Of a DNA stretch of 64,000 nucleotides, positions 20,587-30,813 are shown one piece after another (position 1 is the stretch's first letter; every line of letters starts with the position of its first letter). The notes beneath the pieces are model-generated. The model made no database searches, was not told the DNA's origin, and saw nothing but the letters and a program-made list of their open reading frames with translations. The DNA lies in the NCBI GenBank assembly GCA_011799875.1, contig CM022301.1:89795667-89859666 (forward strand). The letters run 5' to 3'. The stretch comes from Thinopyrum elongatum (Eukaryota > Streptophyta > Magnoliopsida > Poales > Poaceae). Both the position numbers and the translations under genes were made by a program.

Positions 20587-21395
20587 TGTTGGGAAACGGA
20601 GCATGCAATTTCAAAAAAAAATCCTACGCTCACGCAAGATCTATCTAGGAGATGTATAGCAACGAGAGGGGAAGAGTATGTCTACGTACCCTCGTAGACC
20701 GAAAGCGGAAGCGTTTGACAACGCGGTTGATGTAGTCGAACTTCTTCTCGTTCCGACCGATCAAGCACCGAACATACGGCACCTCCGAGTTCTGCACACA
20801 TTCAGCTCGATGACGTCCCTCGAACTCTTGATCCAACAAAGTGTCGAGGAAGTAGATGAGTTCCGTCAGCACAACGGCGTGGTGATGGTGATGGTGAAGT
20901 GATCCGCACAGTGCTTCACCTAAGCACTACGAAGATATGACCGAGGGTGTAATCTGTGGAGGGGGGCGCCGCACACGGCTAACAGTTATTGGTGTGTGTT
21001 CTAGGCGCCCCCTCCCCATGTATATATAGGTGGGAGGGGGAGGGGAGCTGCCATGGGGCGCCCCAAGTTGGAGGAATCCTACTTCGGAGATACCTGTAGA
21101 GCATCTTTATAATCACCCAGTTACGTTGTGACGTTTGATAGCACACAAGGTACTCCTCCGGTATCCGGGAGTTGCATAATCTCATAGTCAAAGGAATATG
21201 TATATGACATGAAGAAAGCAATAGCAATAAAACTGAATGATCAATATGCTAAGCTAACGGATGGGTCTTGTCCATCACATCATTCTCCTAATGATGTGAT
21301 CTCGTTCGTCAAATGACAACACATGTCTATGGTTAGGAAACTTAACCATCTTTGATTAACGAGCTAGTCTAGTAGAGGCTTACTAGGGACACAGT
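20587..21395 (-). repeat. 3' LTR of Copia C, distal part, with an internal deletion
   Basis: It starts TGTTGGGAAACGG at the left end. It matches 39540-40034 and then jumps at about 21,081 to sequence matching 40,845 onward. The deleted part corresponds to about 40,035-40,844. A 3 bp CTT is shared at the junction. ACAGT at 21391-21395 is the target duplication of element D. A TATA-like TATATATAGG is at about 21,021-21,030. Confidence 0.88.
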
Positions 21396-22875
21396 TGAAA
21401 GTGCGTTATATCGACTAGAGGGGGGGGTGAATAGGCGATTTTTATGAATTCGTCGCTGAGGAAATAATACTTGAGGAATTTCCTAAGCAACGAACTACAA
21501 GCAGCGGAATAAGTACTCAGGTACATGGATAACAAAGCAGTAGCATAGTCATCATGATGAAATGAAACAAAACAGAGCACAGGTAGTGTGTAAACAGGAT
21601 AAGCAGGCTGAAGACAAGGTGACTGAAGAAATAGGAATGAGGAAATTGAGAAAGTCTTCAGTCAAAGTCTTCAAACAGCAACGATCAAGTACACAGCAAG
21701 TATGCGAGGAAATGAAAGGGTTGAGGAAATAGAACCAGTAGCTTGGTGAAGACAGTGATTTGGTAGACCAGTTCCAACTGCTGTGACAGTTGTACGTCTG
21801 GTTGGAGCGGCTAGGTATTTAAACCTGAGGACACACAGTCCTCACCATATTCTCCTTGAGCTAAGGTCACACAGACCTCCCCCAATCACTCGTGGTAAGT
21901 CTTCACAGGTGACTTCCAAACCTTCACAGACTTGGTCACTCGGCAATCCACAATTCCTCTTGGATGCTCTAGACCATGACGCCTAACCGTCTGGAGGATG
22001 CACAGTCCTCAAAGGTAACAAGCGTCGGTTCCACACAGGAACAATTTCTTCAGTGATGCTCAATCACTTTGGGTTTTAGGTGTTGGGTTTGGGTTTTTCA
22101 TCACTTGATGATTTTCGCTCAAAGTCCTCGAAGGATGGGATGCTCTAAATGACAAGTGTCAGTTTCTCTCAGAGCAGCCAACCAGCTAGTGGTTGTAGGG
22201 GGCGGCTATTTATAGCCGGGAAGCAGCCCGACATGATAAGACATAAATGCCCTTCAATGATATGACTGTTAGGTGGGTATGATATTTTGGACAGCTGGCG
22301 CATAGCACAGCAACGGTCGAAAATTTGAGCTCCCAAATTCCTCAGGGCTATCATGTTCCTCACTTGTAGGCAATCCGCACTGGCGAATTCCTAACTCCTC
22401 AGTCAGAACAAATTCCTCAGAGAACAGAAGAACTTCGTCTCTGTCACTGAAGAACTTGACTGAACTGTATGAGATTTCCAATGGCTTCACTCGAAAGGAT
22501 TGGTAGGTGTAGGATTTGAGTTGAGCATCACTTGGAAACTTTTCCTTAGTTTTACCTCGACCCCCTTTAACAGTACGGTGTTTCCTATGACTCAAGAAAG
22601 GGAAAACAAAACTATGAAAACAAAAGTCTTCACGCTTCATAATCCTCACATCAATATCAAGTCTTCAAGGTCACACCAATTTCGTCATTTTCAAAGTCTT
22701 CAAGAAAACCAAAGTCCTCAACTGAAGACATTCATTTTTAGGGGTCGACTTTCTTCGTAAATATCAAACTCCTCATAGACTTATAGAACCTGTGTACACT
22801 CACAAACACATTAGTCCCTTAACCTATAAGTCTTCAATACACCAAAATCACTAAGGGGCACTAGATGCACTTACA
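21396..22875 (-). repeat. 3' LTR of element D
   Basis: It begins TGAAAGTGCGTTATATCG and ends GATGCACTTACA. CTATAAATAG on the minus strand (22206-22215), inside the palindrome GGCTATTTATAGCC, is the probable TATA box. It pairs with 32680-34153. Confidence 0.92.
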
Positions 22876-23550
22876 ATCTCCTCCTTTTTGGTGATTGATG
22901 ACAAATAGGTTAAGTTTTCAACGGGGATAAAACATATGAAGTGTAAATACTGATATTAAGGAATTTGATTGCAAGATATAGAGGAACTCCCCCTGAAGAT
23001 GTGCATATTGAGGATTTTGCTTTGGATTGCAAATGCACATTCTAGAGTAATATCATGGAGATCTCCCCCTATATCTTGTAATTCATACACGCATTTAACA
23101 TATGATATGAAGAATTTGAAATGCATGATGAAATATGGTGTCTGACGAAATTCAGCATGCATAAAGCAGTTCAAAAGTATCAGACCACCATAGGACTTAA
23201 GTTTACAACTCATCAAATCAAACACCTCAGAAGAGCAAGAGTTGTAACTTAACAGAAAAAATAGCCCATATATAAGACCCGCTTGATATATGGGCTATTT
23301 TTTTCTTGTTTGTTGCGGTACATCCATTTGGTGCCGATGATATTGTGTTTGCGTGGGTGTGGGAGCTTGTCAAGCGACCAGACCCACGCAAGCACAATAT
23401 CATCGGCACCAAATGGATCTACCGCAACAAACAAGAAAAAAATAGCCCATATATAAGACCCGCTTGAAGACTAACTCAAATTTCTCCCCCTTTGTCATCG
23501 AATGACCAAAAGGGACGAAAAATGAGGACTAACGCCCCTGAAGAATATCA
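22876..23550 (-). other. 3' untranslated region of D with repeated polypurine tracts
   Basis: The tract abutting the LTR is AAAAAGGAGGAGAT on the minus strand (22876-22889). Three more purine runs of AGGGGGAG type occur near 22,987, 23,061 and 23,483. Multiple polypurine tracts before the 3' LTR are a known feature of Sireviruses. A perfect-looking hairpin lies at 23261-23454. No open frame of its own. Confidence 0.75.
23261..23454. repeat. Compound hairpin made from an RT-domain fragment
   Basis: Arms of 73 bp at 23286-23358 and 23382-23454 are reverse complements with two mismatches, around a 23 bp loop. A second small hairpin uses ATAGCCCATATAT (23261-23273) and its complement (23286-23298), so this block is present three times. 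The right arm read on the plus strand, and the left arm on the minus strand, encode HNIIGTKW(I/M)YRNKQ, the conserved N-terminal part of Copia RT. That is the segment missing upstream of D's RT frame at 29,840. Confidence 0.9.
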
Positions 23551-25362
23551 TCATGATGTCGATGGAGGAGCGCCAGCGTTGTTGGGGTCGTCCGTTGAGG
23601 TAGGGCCTGCCGCAGTGTCGTTCAAATCTTTAGCTTCATCCGTCTCGCGCGATGAAGAATATGAACTGGCAACAAGCTGAGGAACTTTGACCTTCTTGAA
23701 TTTCTTCGAAGGTGGCTGAGACCAGTCAAGGTCCTGTTGGAAGCCCATCTCCTTGAGATCTTCAGCACTATAAAGATTCGACAGAATAGCCCAAGTGCGG
23801 TCAAAGACTTCATGCAAGTAGTAGTGATTCTTCTTCACAGTGTTTTGAGTGACTGTCATGTTCTGAAGAATTGCACCAAACTGACGCTTAACCCACTTCT
23901 GATTTCGATCAACTTTCTGATGAAGACTGAGGAGAAGTTCACGATCAGTCATCACACGTGGAGCTGTTGCTTGAGGATTTTGCTTTGAAGCTTTGGCGGC
24001 AGAATCTTGTGTTGCAGAGTCATCATTGGTGGAATAGGATGCAGCTTTGTGAAACTGTCCATCCAATGGACGAGCGCCTTCATCTATAATAGCAGCCTTG
24101 CCCTTCTCATCAGCTGAGGAAATAGTCCGCTTGAGGACTTCAATAGGTGGCAAATAGCTGAGATGATTCTGAAAGTCAGCCTGATAATGAATTGTAGACC
24201 TTGATCTGATGAATTTCATGATCCAGGGAGCGTAAGGCTTCAACTCAAAAGGTGACGGAGCAGCATTGGCCAAAGTCCTCATGAAGAAATCATGGTAGTT
24301 AATGGGAATGCCATGTATCATGTTGAACAGCAGATTCTTCATGATGCCAACAACCTCTTCTTCATTAGAGTTGTGGCCCTTGATTGGACTGAGGGTTTTG
24401 GTCAATATGCGATATATCGTCCTTGGCACATAGAGCAATTCCTTCACAAGGAAGGTGGTCCTTGGAGCTTGGCCAGCCTTCAAAGGCTTCATCAGCACTT
24501 GCATCAGATGATTTGAGAGTTCAGGTTCCTCATAGATGAGCCTAGCACCTTCAGTGGGAGGACTGACTGGGACGGTGTGAAGCAATTCAGAGGCCGGAGC
24601 TTTGTAATGTGTATTTTCGGTCATCCAGTCTAGCACCCATGAATTCACATCTTCAACATTTCTAGTGATATGCAGTGTGGCGTAGAATTGAAGAATGAGT
24701 TCTTCATTCCAGTCGCAGATGTCAGTACAGAAGTTAAGCAGCCCAGCGTCATGAAGAACACTGAGGACTGGATGGAAGCAAGGAAGCGACTCCATATCCA
24801 CATGAGGAATTTGCTCGTGGTCAAATACCTTGTTCTTACCAAACAGGAGGGAAGAGTAATGACTTGCTGTCCAGAAGCGCTTGCGTCGCAGTCTTGCAGA
24901 GTCATAGGGATTGTAATCCATGAAGAAATGATGCTCAGCAAAGAAATCATCAGCGTTGAATTTCTGCTTCTTGGTATGAGGATTTTGTGGCTTGGGCTGA
25001 AGATTAACAGTTGAAGTCTTCACAGCCGCTTGGCGCACAACCTCTGGAGCCACAGACTGAGGAATTTCCATAGCAATTTCATCAGCAGCAGTCTTGGTCT
25101 CCATTTCTTCAGCATTAGTAGCTGGAACTTCTTCTGGAATAGAATGAAGTGAAGATTGATGTCCTTCAGAGCCCGTATGAATTTCTTCAGTCTGCACAGG
25201 GGACTGAGCAATTTGTTGCAGAGGAGTGGTCAATGGAGAATTTGGATGATGTCTTTCCCAATAATCATCATTGAGAACTGGTGTAGTAGACCCAATGTCC
25301 ACATCCTCATCTTCTTCATCAATTTCTTCAACGCCTGCCTCTTCAGCTGTGAACTGAGGCAT
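23551..25362 (-). CDS. Element D, second extra frame (env-like region of Sirevirus type), 603 codons
   Basis: Function unknown. It opens with ATG at 25362 and an acidic N-terminus rich in E and D (residues 1-110). A folded-looking core follows (about 150-420), with aromatic and leucine-rich stretches such as LILQFYATLHI, LDWMTENTHY and FQNHLSYLPPIEVL. A basic stretch SKKFKKVKVP near residue 555 could be a nuclear signal. No signal peptide or clear membrane segment is visible, so an envelope role is not supported by the sequence itself. FYATL resembles the (V/I)xxFYANL motif of 'putative plant transposon protein' domains. It sits between RNase H and the 3' LTR, the place of the so-called env-like gene in Sireviruses. 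A frameshift separates it from the frame before it. Confidence 0.75.
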   Translation of the reverse strand: MPQFTAEEAGVEEIDEEDEDVDIGSTTPVLNDDYWERHHPNSPLTTPLQQIAQSPVQTEEIHTGSEGHQSSLHSIPEEVPATNAEEMETKTAADEIAMEIPQSVAPEVVRQAAVKTSTVNLQPKPQNPHTKKQKFNADDFFAEHHFFMDYNPYDSARLRRKRFWTASHYSSLLFGKNKVFDHEQIPHVDMESLPCFHPVLSVLHDAGLLNFCTDICDWNEELILQFYATLHITRNVEDVNSWVLDWMTENTHYKAPASELLHTVPVSPPTEGARLIYEEPELSNHLMQVLMKPLKAGQAPRTTFLVKELLYVPRTIYRILTKTLSPIKGHNSNEEEVVGIMKNLLFNMIHGIPINYHDFFMRTLANAAPSPFELKPYAPWIMKFIRSRSTIHYQADFQNHLSYLPPIEVLKRTISSADEKGKAAIIDEGARPLDGQFHKAASYSTNDDSATQDSAAKASKQNPQATAPRVMTDRELLLSLHQKVDRNQKWVKRQFGAILQNMTVTQNTVKKNHYYLHEVFDRTWAILSNLYSAEDLKEMGFQQDLDWSQPPSKKFKKVKVPQLVASSYSSSRETDEAKDLNDTAAGPTSTDDPNNAGAPPSTS

Positions 25363-25547
25363 GGGCGATGATACCAGTGGGGTTGAAGATTCACTTCAAT
25401 TTCTTCATCCAACAGCTCTGAAGTAGCAGCAGAAGGATTCGCTTCATCACTGTCATCTAGAATGACATATTCCTCACCAAAGGGAACAATTTCCTTTGAT
25501 GGCATGCTTGAGATAGGAACAACATCAATGGGGTTGGTGTACAAGCT
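25230..25547 (-). pseudogene. Element D, linker between the two extra frames
   Basis: Directly after the stop at 25548-25550 the same frame stays open to 25230. The part GEEYVILDDSDEANPS is acidic like the start of the next frame. At about 25,360 the sense switches to another frame (MPQFTAEEAG). One stop and one frameshift therefore separate the two halves. Confidence 0.7.
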
Positions 25548-27353
25548 TTACAAAGTCTTCACTTTCTTGGGAGCTGAAGACTCTGCAGTTTCTGATGCTT
25601 TCCTTTTCTTCACAGCTGCCTTTTTTGCATCTTTGGTCTTCTTCGCTTCTGATGCAGAAGGAAGGTGGATATCTTTCATCTGTGATGACTTTGCAGGAGG
25701 AGCAGATGAAAGTGGTGCAGTTTCTTCAGGCACAACTGATGCAGTTGCCCTGGCTTGATCAGATTTTTCAGGCGCAACATTGGTGGTTGCCCTGGCATTT
25801 TCTTCAGGAACTGGAATTTCTTCAGCAGCCCTGGTACTTTCAGTTTCTTCAACAGACTGATTTTCATCAGCTGTGCTAGCATTCTCTTCAGTAGGTTGAG
25901 CAGATGCATCAGCCTGAGGAATTTGTTGTTGCGATGGAGCTGCAACATTCGGGTTGAACCCCTTGGCCATTCTGACAAATCTGACTTTGACACCTAGCCA
26001 ATCTGCACGATATGCGTCAAATTCATCGCTGAGAGCTTTGATCTCCTTTTGCAGATTCACAAGTTCTTTAGGAGTCATCTTCACAACATTCTTCTTCAGA
26101 AAGTGCTCCTTTTTGTATTGAGCTTTCTTGACTTGCCTGGCCTTCTCAAATTTCCATTTTTCTTCGGCTATGAAGGCCGTCAACATGTGGCTCTGGCCAG
26201 GAGTGAGGTTCAATTCAGGCAAAGGAGTATTTGGATCCTTGTGCCATAGATCGATGAAATCAAGGATCCTTTTAGGATCCAGCATGAGTGGCACAGCACT
26301 GCCTTTGGCTCTAGCGGCCTTTTCTTGCCTGTCTTTGATGATCTCAGCAAGTTCTTCATCATCAGCATCATCGTCATCAGACGGAACTTGGAAGGCAACA
26401 TGCTTCTTGTGAGGACTTGGCCTTGGGCCTCGTCCAGCAGTGGCCTTTTTCTTCAGCAAGATCGGACCAGTTGAAGACTGTGGTGGAGCTGAGGAACTTG
26501 CAGATGCTCCTGAGGCAATAGAGATTCCTGTAGTCCGTTGGCACGTGGCAAGATGCACAGGTGCTGAGGACTTTGCAGCTGAAGTTGAAGACTTTGTGGC
26601 AGCTGAGGGAATTGGAGCTGCCCTTGATGTGGTTGCCTGAGGAATTGGTAGTGAGGGCTTTGCAATTGGCCGTGAGGGCATAGCAGTTAAGGAACTTGGC
26701 TTCACAGTAGATTTCTTCGGCAAAGACTTCTTGGGCTTGCTAGCAGAGGCCTCAGCAGCAGCAGCAGCAGAGTCTTCATTGAATTTCTTCACTGCTTCCT
26801 TTGCTACTTTAGCTAATTTGGCTTGGCGCTTAGCCCATTCTTTGGGAAATTCCTCACCGCGCCTGATACTTGAGGGATCAGCTTCTTGGCCTGGAGCCAA
26901 TGGAGGTCTTGGACATGGAGGGTTAACGGCGAATTTCTTCATGTACTTGGGAGTAACATAACGATATTCCCTCCATTCCTTAGCCCATCTTCTCTCAATT
27001 CTCTGTATGCGCACTTTGCGCTGAGTCTTGGTCTCTTTGCCATGAGTTGCTTCATCAAGAGTGCAATATTCATCATATATGTCTTCAGGGATCTCAAAAG
27101 CAGTGTTTGTTTCAGGCCTCTTTCCTCCCTTCTGAGGTCTTTTACCATCAGCCATTTTCTTCACTTGAGGATTTTGAACAATTGATGTTTCTGAGGAAGT
27201 GTGCAACTTATCTTCGAGGAATGCTGCAAATGAGTTAAGTTGATGAGAACCTAGTGATTCAGCAGTAGACATTTTGTACCTGTGAACAGAGTATAGGTGC
27301 GAAGAATTTGGAGAGGTCATATGCATTCTCAGAAATTTTTCAAAAGAAATCAA
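25548..27353 (-). CDS. Element D, first extra frame, about 600 codons, highly charged
   Basis: Function unknown. The open stretch starts upstream of any good ATG; the likely start is MSTAESLG at 27272. After it comes a basic region (residues about 65-190, including KRPQKGGKRP and ERRWAKEWREYRYVTP). Then follow an Ala/Lys-rich part, a Ser/Pro/Ala low-complexity linker (about 200-330), a helical Lys/Glu stretch (about 400-455) and a Pro/Glu/Ala-rich tail ending in KKVKTL. The stop at 25548 is followed in the same frame by 105 more open codons (to 25230). Those carry acidic sequence that leads toward the next frame, so both were probably one protein of about 1,250 residues. It shows no enzyme motif. 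Confidence 0.75.
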   Translation of the reverse strand: MISFEKFLRMHMTSPNSSHLYSVHRYKMSTAESLGSHQLNSFAAFLEDKLHTSSETSIVQNPQVKKMADGKRPQKGGKRPETNTAFEIPEDIYDEYCTLDEATHGKETKTQRKVRIQRIERRWAKEWREYRYVTPKYMKKFAVNPPCPRPPLAPGQEADPSSIRRGEEFPKEWAKRQAKLAKVAKEAVKKFNEDSAAAAAEASASKPKKSLPKKSTVKPSSLTAMPSRPIAKPSLPIPQATTSRAAPIPSAATKSSTSAAKSSAPVHLATCQRTTGISIASGASASSSAPPQSSTGPILLKKKATAGRGPRPSPHKKHVAFQVPSDDDDADDEELAEIIKDRQEKAARAKGSAVPLMLDPKRILDFIDLWHKDPNTPLPELNLTPGQSHMLTAFIAEEKWKFEKARQVKKAQYKKEHFLKKNVVKMTPKELVNLQKEIKALSDEFDAYRADWLGVKVRFVRMAKGFNPNVAAPSQQQIPQADASAQPTEENASTADENQSVEETESTRAAEEIPVPEENARATTNVAPEKSDQARATASVVPEETAPLSSAPPAKSSQMKDIHLPSASEAKKTKDAKKAAVKKRKASETAESSAPKKVKTL

Positions 27354-28615
27354 GTTTGAGGAATTTGACCAGGGGAGTCTTGAGGAATTTCACTAAGCGT
27401 TCTTGACTTAGGTTCCAGAGTTGTATAGATTAGAAAATCCACACAATTGAGGAATCTTGAAGAAAAACATAGCTTAGAGAAACAAATCAAGATACAGAAG
27501 CATTCGGGAGTTTATGGAATAGGAAGTTGAAGAATAAACACCTTTTAAAGATTTTGTGAAATCATCAGAATCAAAGTAGGGCAGTAAAATCAGATTTTAT
27601 TTACCCTGGACGAAGAACACGACGAACTGGAAGTGGAAGTGGAGAAGTTCGTCCGTTCAGATCTCCCACGCCCTAACTTGGCGGTGAGAGACAGCTACGG
27701 CGGCGGCGGAGTGAAGATTTCCGCGGCCGGCGCGAGTACGACGGCGACGAGGTCGAGGCAGTGAAGCTCTTCCTCACCGGCGCCGATGGAGAGTAGCGGC
27801 GGTGCTAGGTCAGAGAGCTCGAGCGAGTTGGTGGTCGAGCGGAGTAAATGAGGACGGAGGAAGGGAGGGGGTATTTATAGCCATGGTGAAAAACTGCCCG
27901 TCCAAATTTTTTGGACGAACATGCCCCTGACCCTTGCTCTTCTAACGACATGTGTCACCCACATACAGAGAGATGGAGATCGTGGTAGATCATGGGTGAG
28001 TAGTTTAATCCTATCGCGGGATGCGGAATGGTTTGAGCAGCAAAAGCCGAAAATTTAGATATGAAAATTTTAACATTTCGTTCGCAAATTCTTCAGCTGT
28101 CAAGGACACAGTGAAGACTTTGAACGGGTTTCAAATAGAACGCACATGAAGAATTTGTGAACAGACTGGGTTGAGTTTAGCATAGAGGGGGAACGGGTCC
28201 GATCACATTCACTTAGAAGAAAATCAACTTGAAGAATTAGCAATAAGTGAATGCTGTTGAGGACATGAAAAACTCAATTATATATATATAGTCAATGAAG
28301 AACATCAGTCGAAATTTTTTGAAGACTTTGCAAGTTGAAGAATTTGAAAGTTGAAGAATTTGAAAATTGAAGAATTTGCAAAATGAAGAAAAACTCAATT
28401 TTGAAGATTTTCAACTTTTGTGGTGGCGTGACCCACCGTATAAGAATGATGATTTCAGACGCCGCATACAATTGTCGTAGGGCTCTGAGAATCAAATTCT
28501 TCGTTAATTTCTACACACTTAGAGGGTTAGTCTTCATTGATTGAAGAAAAAGGTTCTTTGTGTGTTGCACATCTAAGTCATCAATTTTGCATAAGTGTTA
28601 GGATGTGTGTCCTTT
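27354..28615 (-). other. Spacer of D between RNase H and the extra frames
   Basis: No frame of note. It includes a GC-rich block (27,600-27,860) with a TATTTATAG-like sequence at 27,870-27,880. An AT-rich part (28,140-28,410) is dense in TGAAGAATTTG. The GC-rich block before the extra frames could be a leader or an internal promoter for them, but that is only inference. Confidence 0.5.
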
Positions 28616-28915
28616 TCAAAGAACATTCGAAGATTCTAAGATATTTAGCTCACACCGCAACTTGCTAAATCTCTTCTCATCCAAGGGCTTGGTGAAGATA
28701 TTCGCTAGCTGTTCTTCGGTCTTCACGTGATCAATAGAGATGTCGCCCTTCAACACATGATCTCGAAGAAAATGATGACAAATCTGGATGTGCTTTGTCT
28801 TTGAGTGCTGAACTGGGTTATGAGCAATCTTGATGGCACTCTCATTGTCACAGTAGAGTGGCACATTCTTCACATTGATGCCATAGTCCTTGAGGGTTTG
28901 CTTCATCCACAGCAA
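28616..28915 (-). CDS. Element D RNase H, C-terminal part
   Basis: The frame has the Copia RNase H features LYCDNESAIKIAHNPV, HSKTKHI and VKTEEQLANIFTKPL, and stops at 28616. RNase H removes the RNA strand during reverse transcription. The preceding bases to 29,008 encode SLSTAEAEHIAAGSCCAQ in the same frame, but a stop near 28,998 separates it from the RT part. Confidence 0.88.
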   Translation of the reverse strand: MLWMKQTLKDYGINVKNVPLYCDNESAIKIAHNPVQHSKTKHIQICHHFLRDHVLKGDISIDHVKTEEQLANIFTKPLDEKRFSKLRCELNILESSNVL

Positions 28916-29008
28916 TTGAGCACAGCAAGAACCAGCAGCAATGTGCTCAGCTTCAGCAGTAGAGAGTGATACGCAGTTCTGCTTCTTCGAGGACCAACAT
29001 ACTAAAGA

Positions 29009-29824
29009 TCATCCAAGGAAATGGCATGTGCCTGATGTTGACTTGCGATCCACACGATCACCAGCATAGTCAGAGTCAGAATATCCAATGAGATCAAAAG
29101 CCGAGCCCTTGGGATACCATAATCCAAGTGTTGGAGTGTGAGCTAGATATCGAAGAATATATTTCACAACCTTATGGTGTGATTCCTTCAGTGTAGCTTG
29201 GAAACGGGCACACATGCAAACACTAAGCATAATATCTGGCCTAGATGCACATAGATACAGTAAAGAGCCAATCATGGAGCGGTATACCTTTTGATCGAAG
29301 TCTATACCATTTTCACCGGTGCATAGATGGCCATTTGTGGGCATAGGGATTTTGACGCCTTTGCAATCTTGCATACTGAATTTCCTCAAAACGTCCTTGA
29401 GGTATTTATCTTGAGAAATGAAGATGCCATTGCGTTGTTGACGAATTTGAAGGCCTAAGAAGAATTTCAATTCCCCCATCATGGACATTTGATATTCCTC
29501 ACTCATCATATAAGCAAATTCGTCACACGCCCGAGGGGCCTGCTTGAGGCCATAGAGGGCCTTATTGAGTCTGAAGACTTGATCAGGATGCTTAGGATCT
29601 TCAAAACCTGGGGGTTGAGCAACATATACTTCTTCCTCAAGCTTATCATTGAGGAATACACTTTTCACATCCATTTGATATAAGATGATATTATGATGGT
29701 TAGCATAGGCAAGCAATATGCGAATAGCCTCAAGTCTAGCAACAGGTGCAAAAGTTTCATCGAAATCAATTCCTTCAACCTGTGTGTAGCCTTGAGCTAC
29801 AAGACGAGCCTTGTTCCTCACCAC
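29009..29824 (-). CDS. Element D reverse transcriptase, partial, catalytic motif deleted
   Basis: It starts inside the RT domain ([17 protein letters not shown]), continues with [24 protein letters not shown] and [10 protein letters not shown], and then jumps to [27 protein letters not shown]. The part between, about 40 residues that carry the YVDD active site in Copia RTs, is absent. Later motifs ([23 protein letters not shown]) are present. Upstream, the frame meets a TAA just before DENG at about 29,840; the normal preceding residues GTKW(I/V)YRNK are instead found in the hairpin at 23,286-23,454. Inactive. Confidence 0.92.
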   Translation of the reverse strand: MVRNKARLVAQGYTQVEGIDFDETFAPVARLEAIRILLAYANHHNIILYQMDVKSVFLNDKLEEEVYVAQPPGFEDPKHPDQVFRLNKALYGLKQAPRACDEFAYMMSEEYQMSMMGELKFFLGLQIRQQRNGIFISQDKYLKDVLRKFSMQDCKGVKIPMPTNGHLCTGENGIDFDQKVYRSMIGSLLYLCASRPDIMLSVCMCARFQATLKESHHKVVKYILRYLAHTPTLGLWYPKGSAFDLIGYSDSDYAGDRVDRKSTSGTCHFLG

Positions 29825-30057
29825 TAGGCCATTTTCATCTTACGAACACATATCTTCAGAGTGAAGAATATGACATCAATTTCATCAGACAGAATTTCAT
29901 CAATTAATGCAACATATGTATATATGGCAGTATTAGGACGTGAGAAATGAATGAATCATTTCTTCGTGATTAGCTTGCGTCCTTTCAAGCATTTCAGGTC
30001 TCCAGAAAATTCTTCAGATGATTAAGTTCGTCTGGAGACCTGACCCTGCATAAGAGA
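29825..30057 (-). other. Deletion scar of D: integrase and RT start missing
   Basis: In related elements protease, integrase and the first part of RT lie here, about 2-2.5 kb. Only 230 bp of AT-rich, stop-filled sequence is present. Confidence 0.7.
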
Positions 30058-30813
30058 TTAGTTCTTTTTCTTCTGCACCCACATCTGGAGGGGTGGCAAA
30101 GAGTTCATCATTCTGCGAGCTCCATAAGAGAAAGGTGGCATTGAAGCCAAAGCGCTTCGTTTCACAGGAGAGGGATTAGTATAGGCATATGAGTAAGCAG
30201 AGAAATTCTTCGAGGACTTATGAACATAATGATTTGAAGAATAATGCACATAATGAGAACTCTTAGATTTTCCCTGTGAAACAGAAGCGTTAGCATGATG
30301 ATGATCATATGAGGACTTAGATCCACGTGAGGAATTTGATCCATAAAAGGACTTTGATCCATATGAAGAATTTGATCTGGGGTTCCTATTCTTCATAGGT
30401 GGTGTCATGAGGACATTCACCTGAAGACTTTCAAGGCACCTTTTGGGAACCCAAATTTTCTTCATAGGGGGACCATTCCTGCAGTTAGTTCCAACATATT
30501 TAGCAAATACTTCACCATTCTGATTTTTGAACAGTTTATAGTTGGAGTCAAATGACTCATCAGATGAATATGAGGATTCACAAGTAAAGCCAGATAAAGT
30601 AGATGGATCTATGGGAGGTCCCTTCGCAGCAACCCATGAGGTTTTGGGATACTGCTCAGGTTTCCAGTAGGTTCCATCAGCATTGAGTTTCCTCTCAAAG
30701 GCAATACCCTCTTTCCTAGGGTTCCTGTTCAAGATCTGCTTTTTGAGCACATTACAAAGAGTCTGATGCCCTTTGAGGCTTTTGTACATGCTTGTCACAT
30801 ACAATTCCTTCAA
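30058..30813 (-). CDS. Element D gag, C-terminal part (Ser/Asn/Tyr-rich)
   Basis: The frame follows the zinc-knuckle part after a one-base shift (a missing T near 30,813). It has KSLKGHQTLC, KKIWVPKRC and then a low-complexity tail of SSYGSKS and HYVHYSSNHY type. This is the long C-terminal extension typical of Sirevirus gag. It ends at 30058, right before the integrase deletion. No ATG is at its start, so it is a continuation and not a separate gene. Confidence 0.8.
   Translation of the reverse strand: MKELYVTSMYKSLKGHQTLCNVLKKQILNRNPRKEGIAFERKLNADGTYWKPEQYPKTSWVAAKGPPIDPSTLSGFTCESSYSSDESFDSNYKLFKNQNGEVFAKYVGTNCRNGPPMKKIWVPKRCLESLQVNVLMTPPMKNRNPRSNSSYGSKSFYGSNSSRGSKSSYDHHHANASVSQGKSKSSHYVHYSSNHYVHKSSKNFSAYSYAYTNPSPVKRSALASMPPFSYGARRMMNSLPPLQMWVQKKKN

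Noticed and set aside
23551..27353. Calling the extra frames of D a true envelope gene
   Set aside because: No signal peptide, transmembrane helix or glycoprotein pattern is visible. Position alone does not show it.
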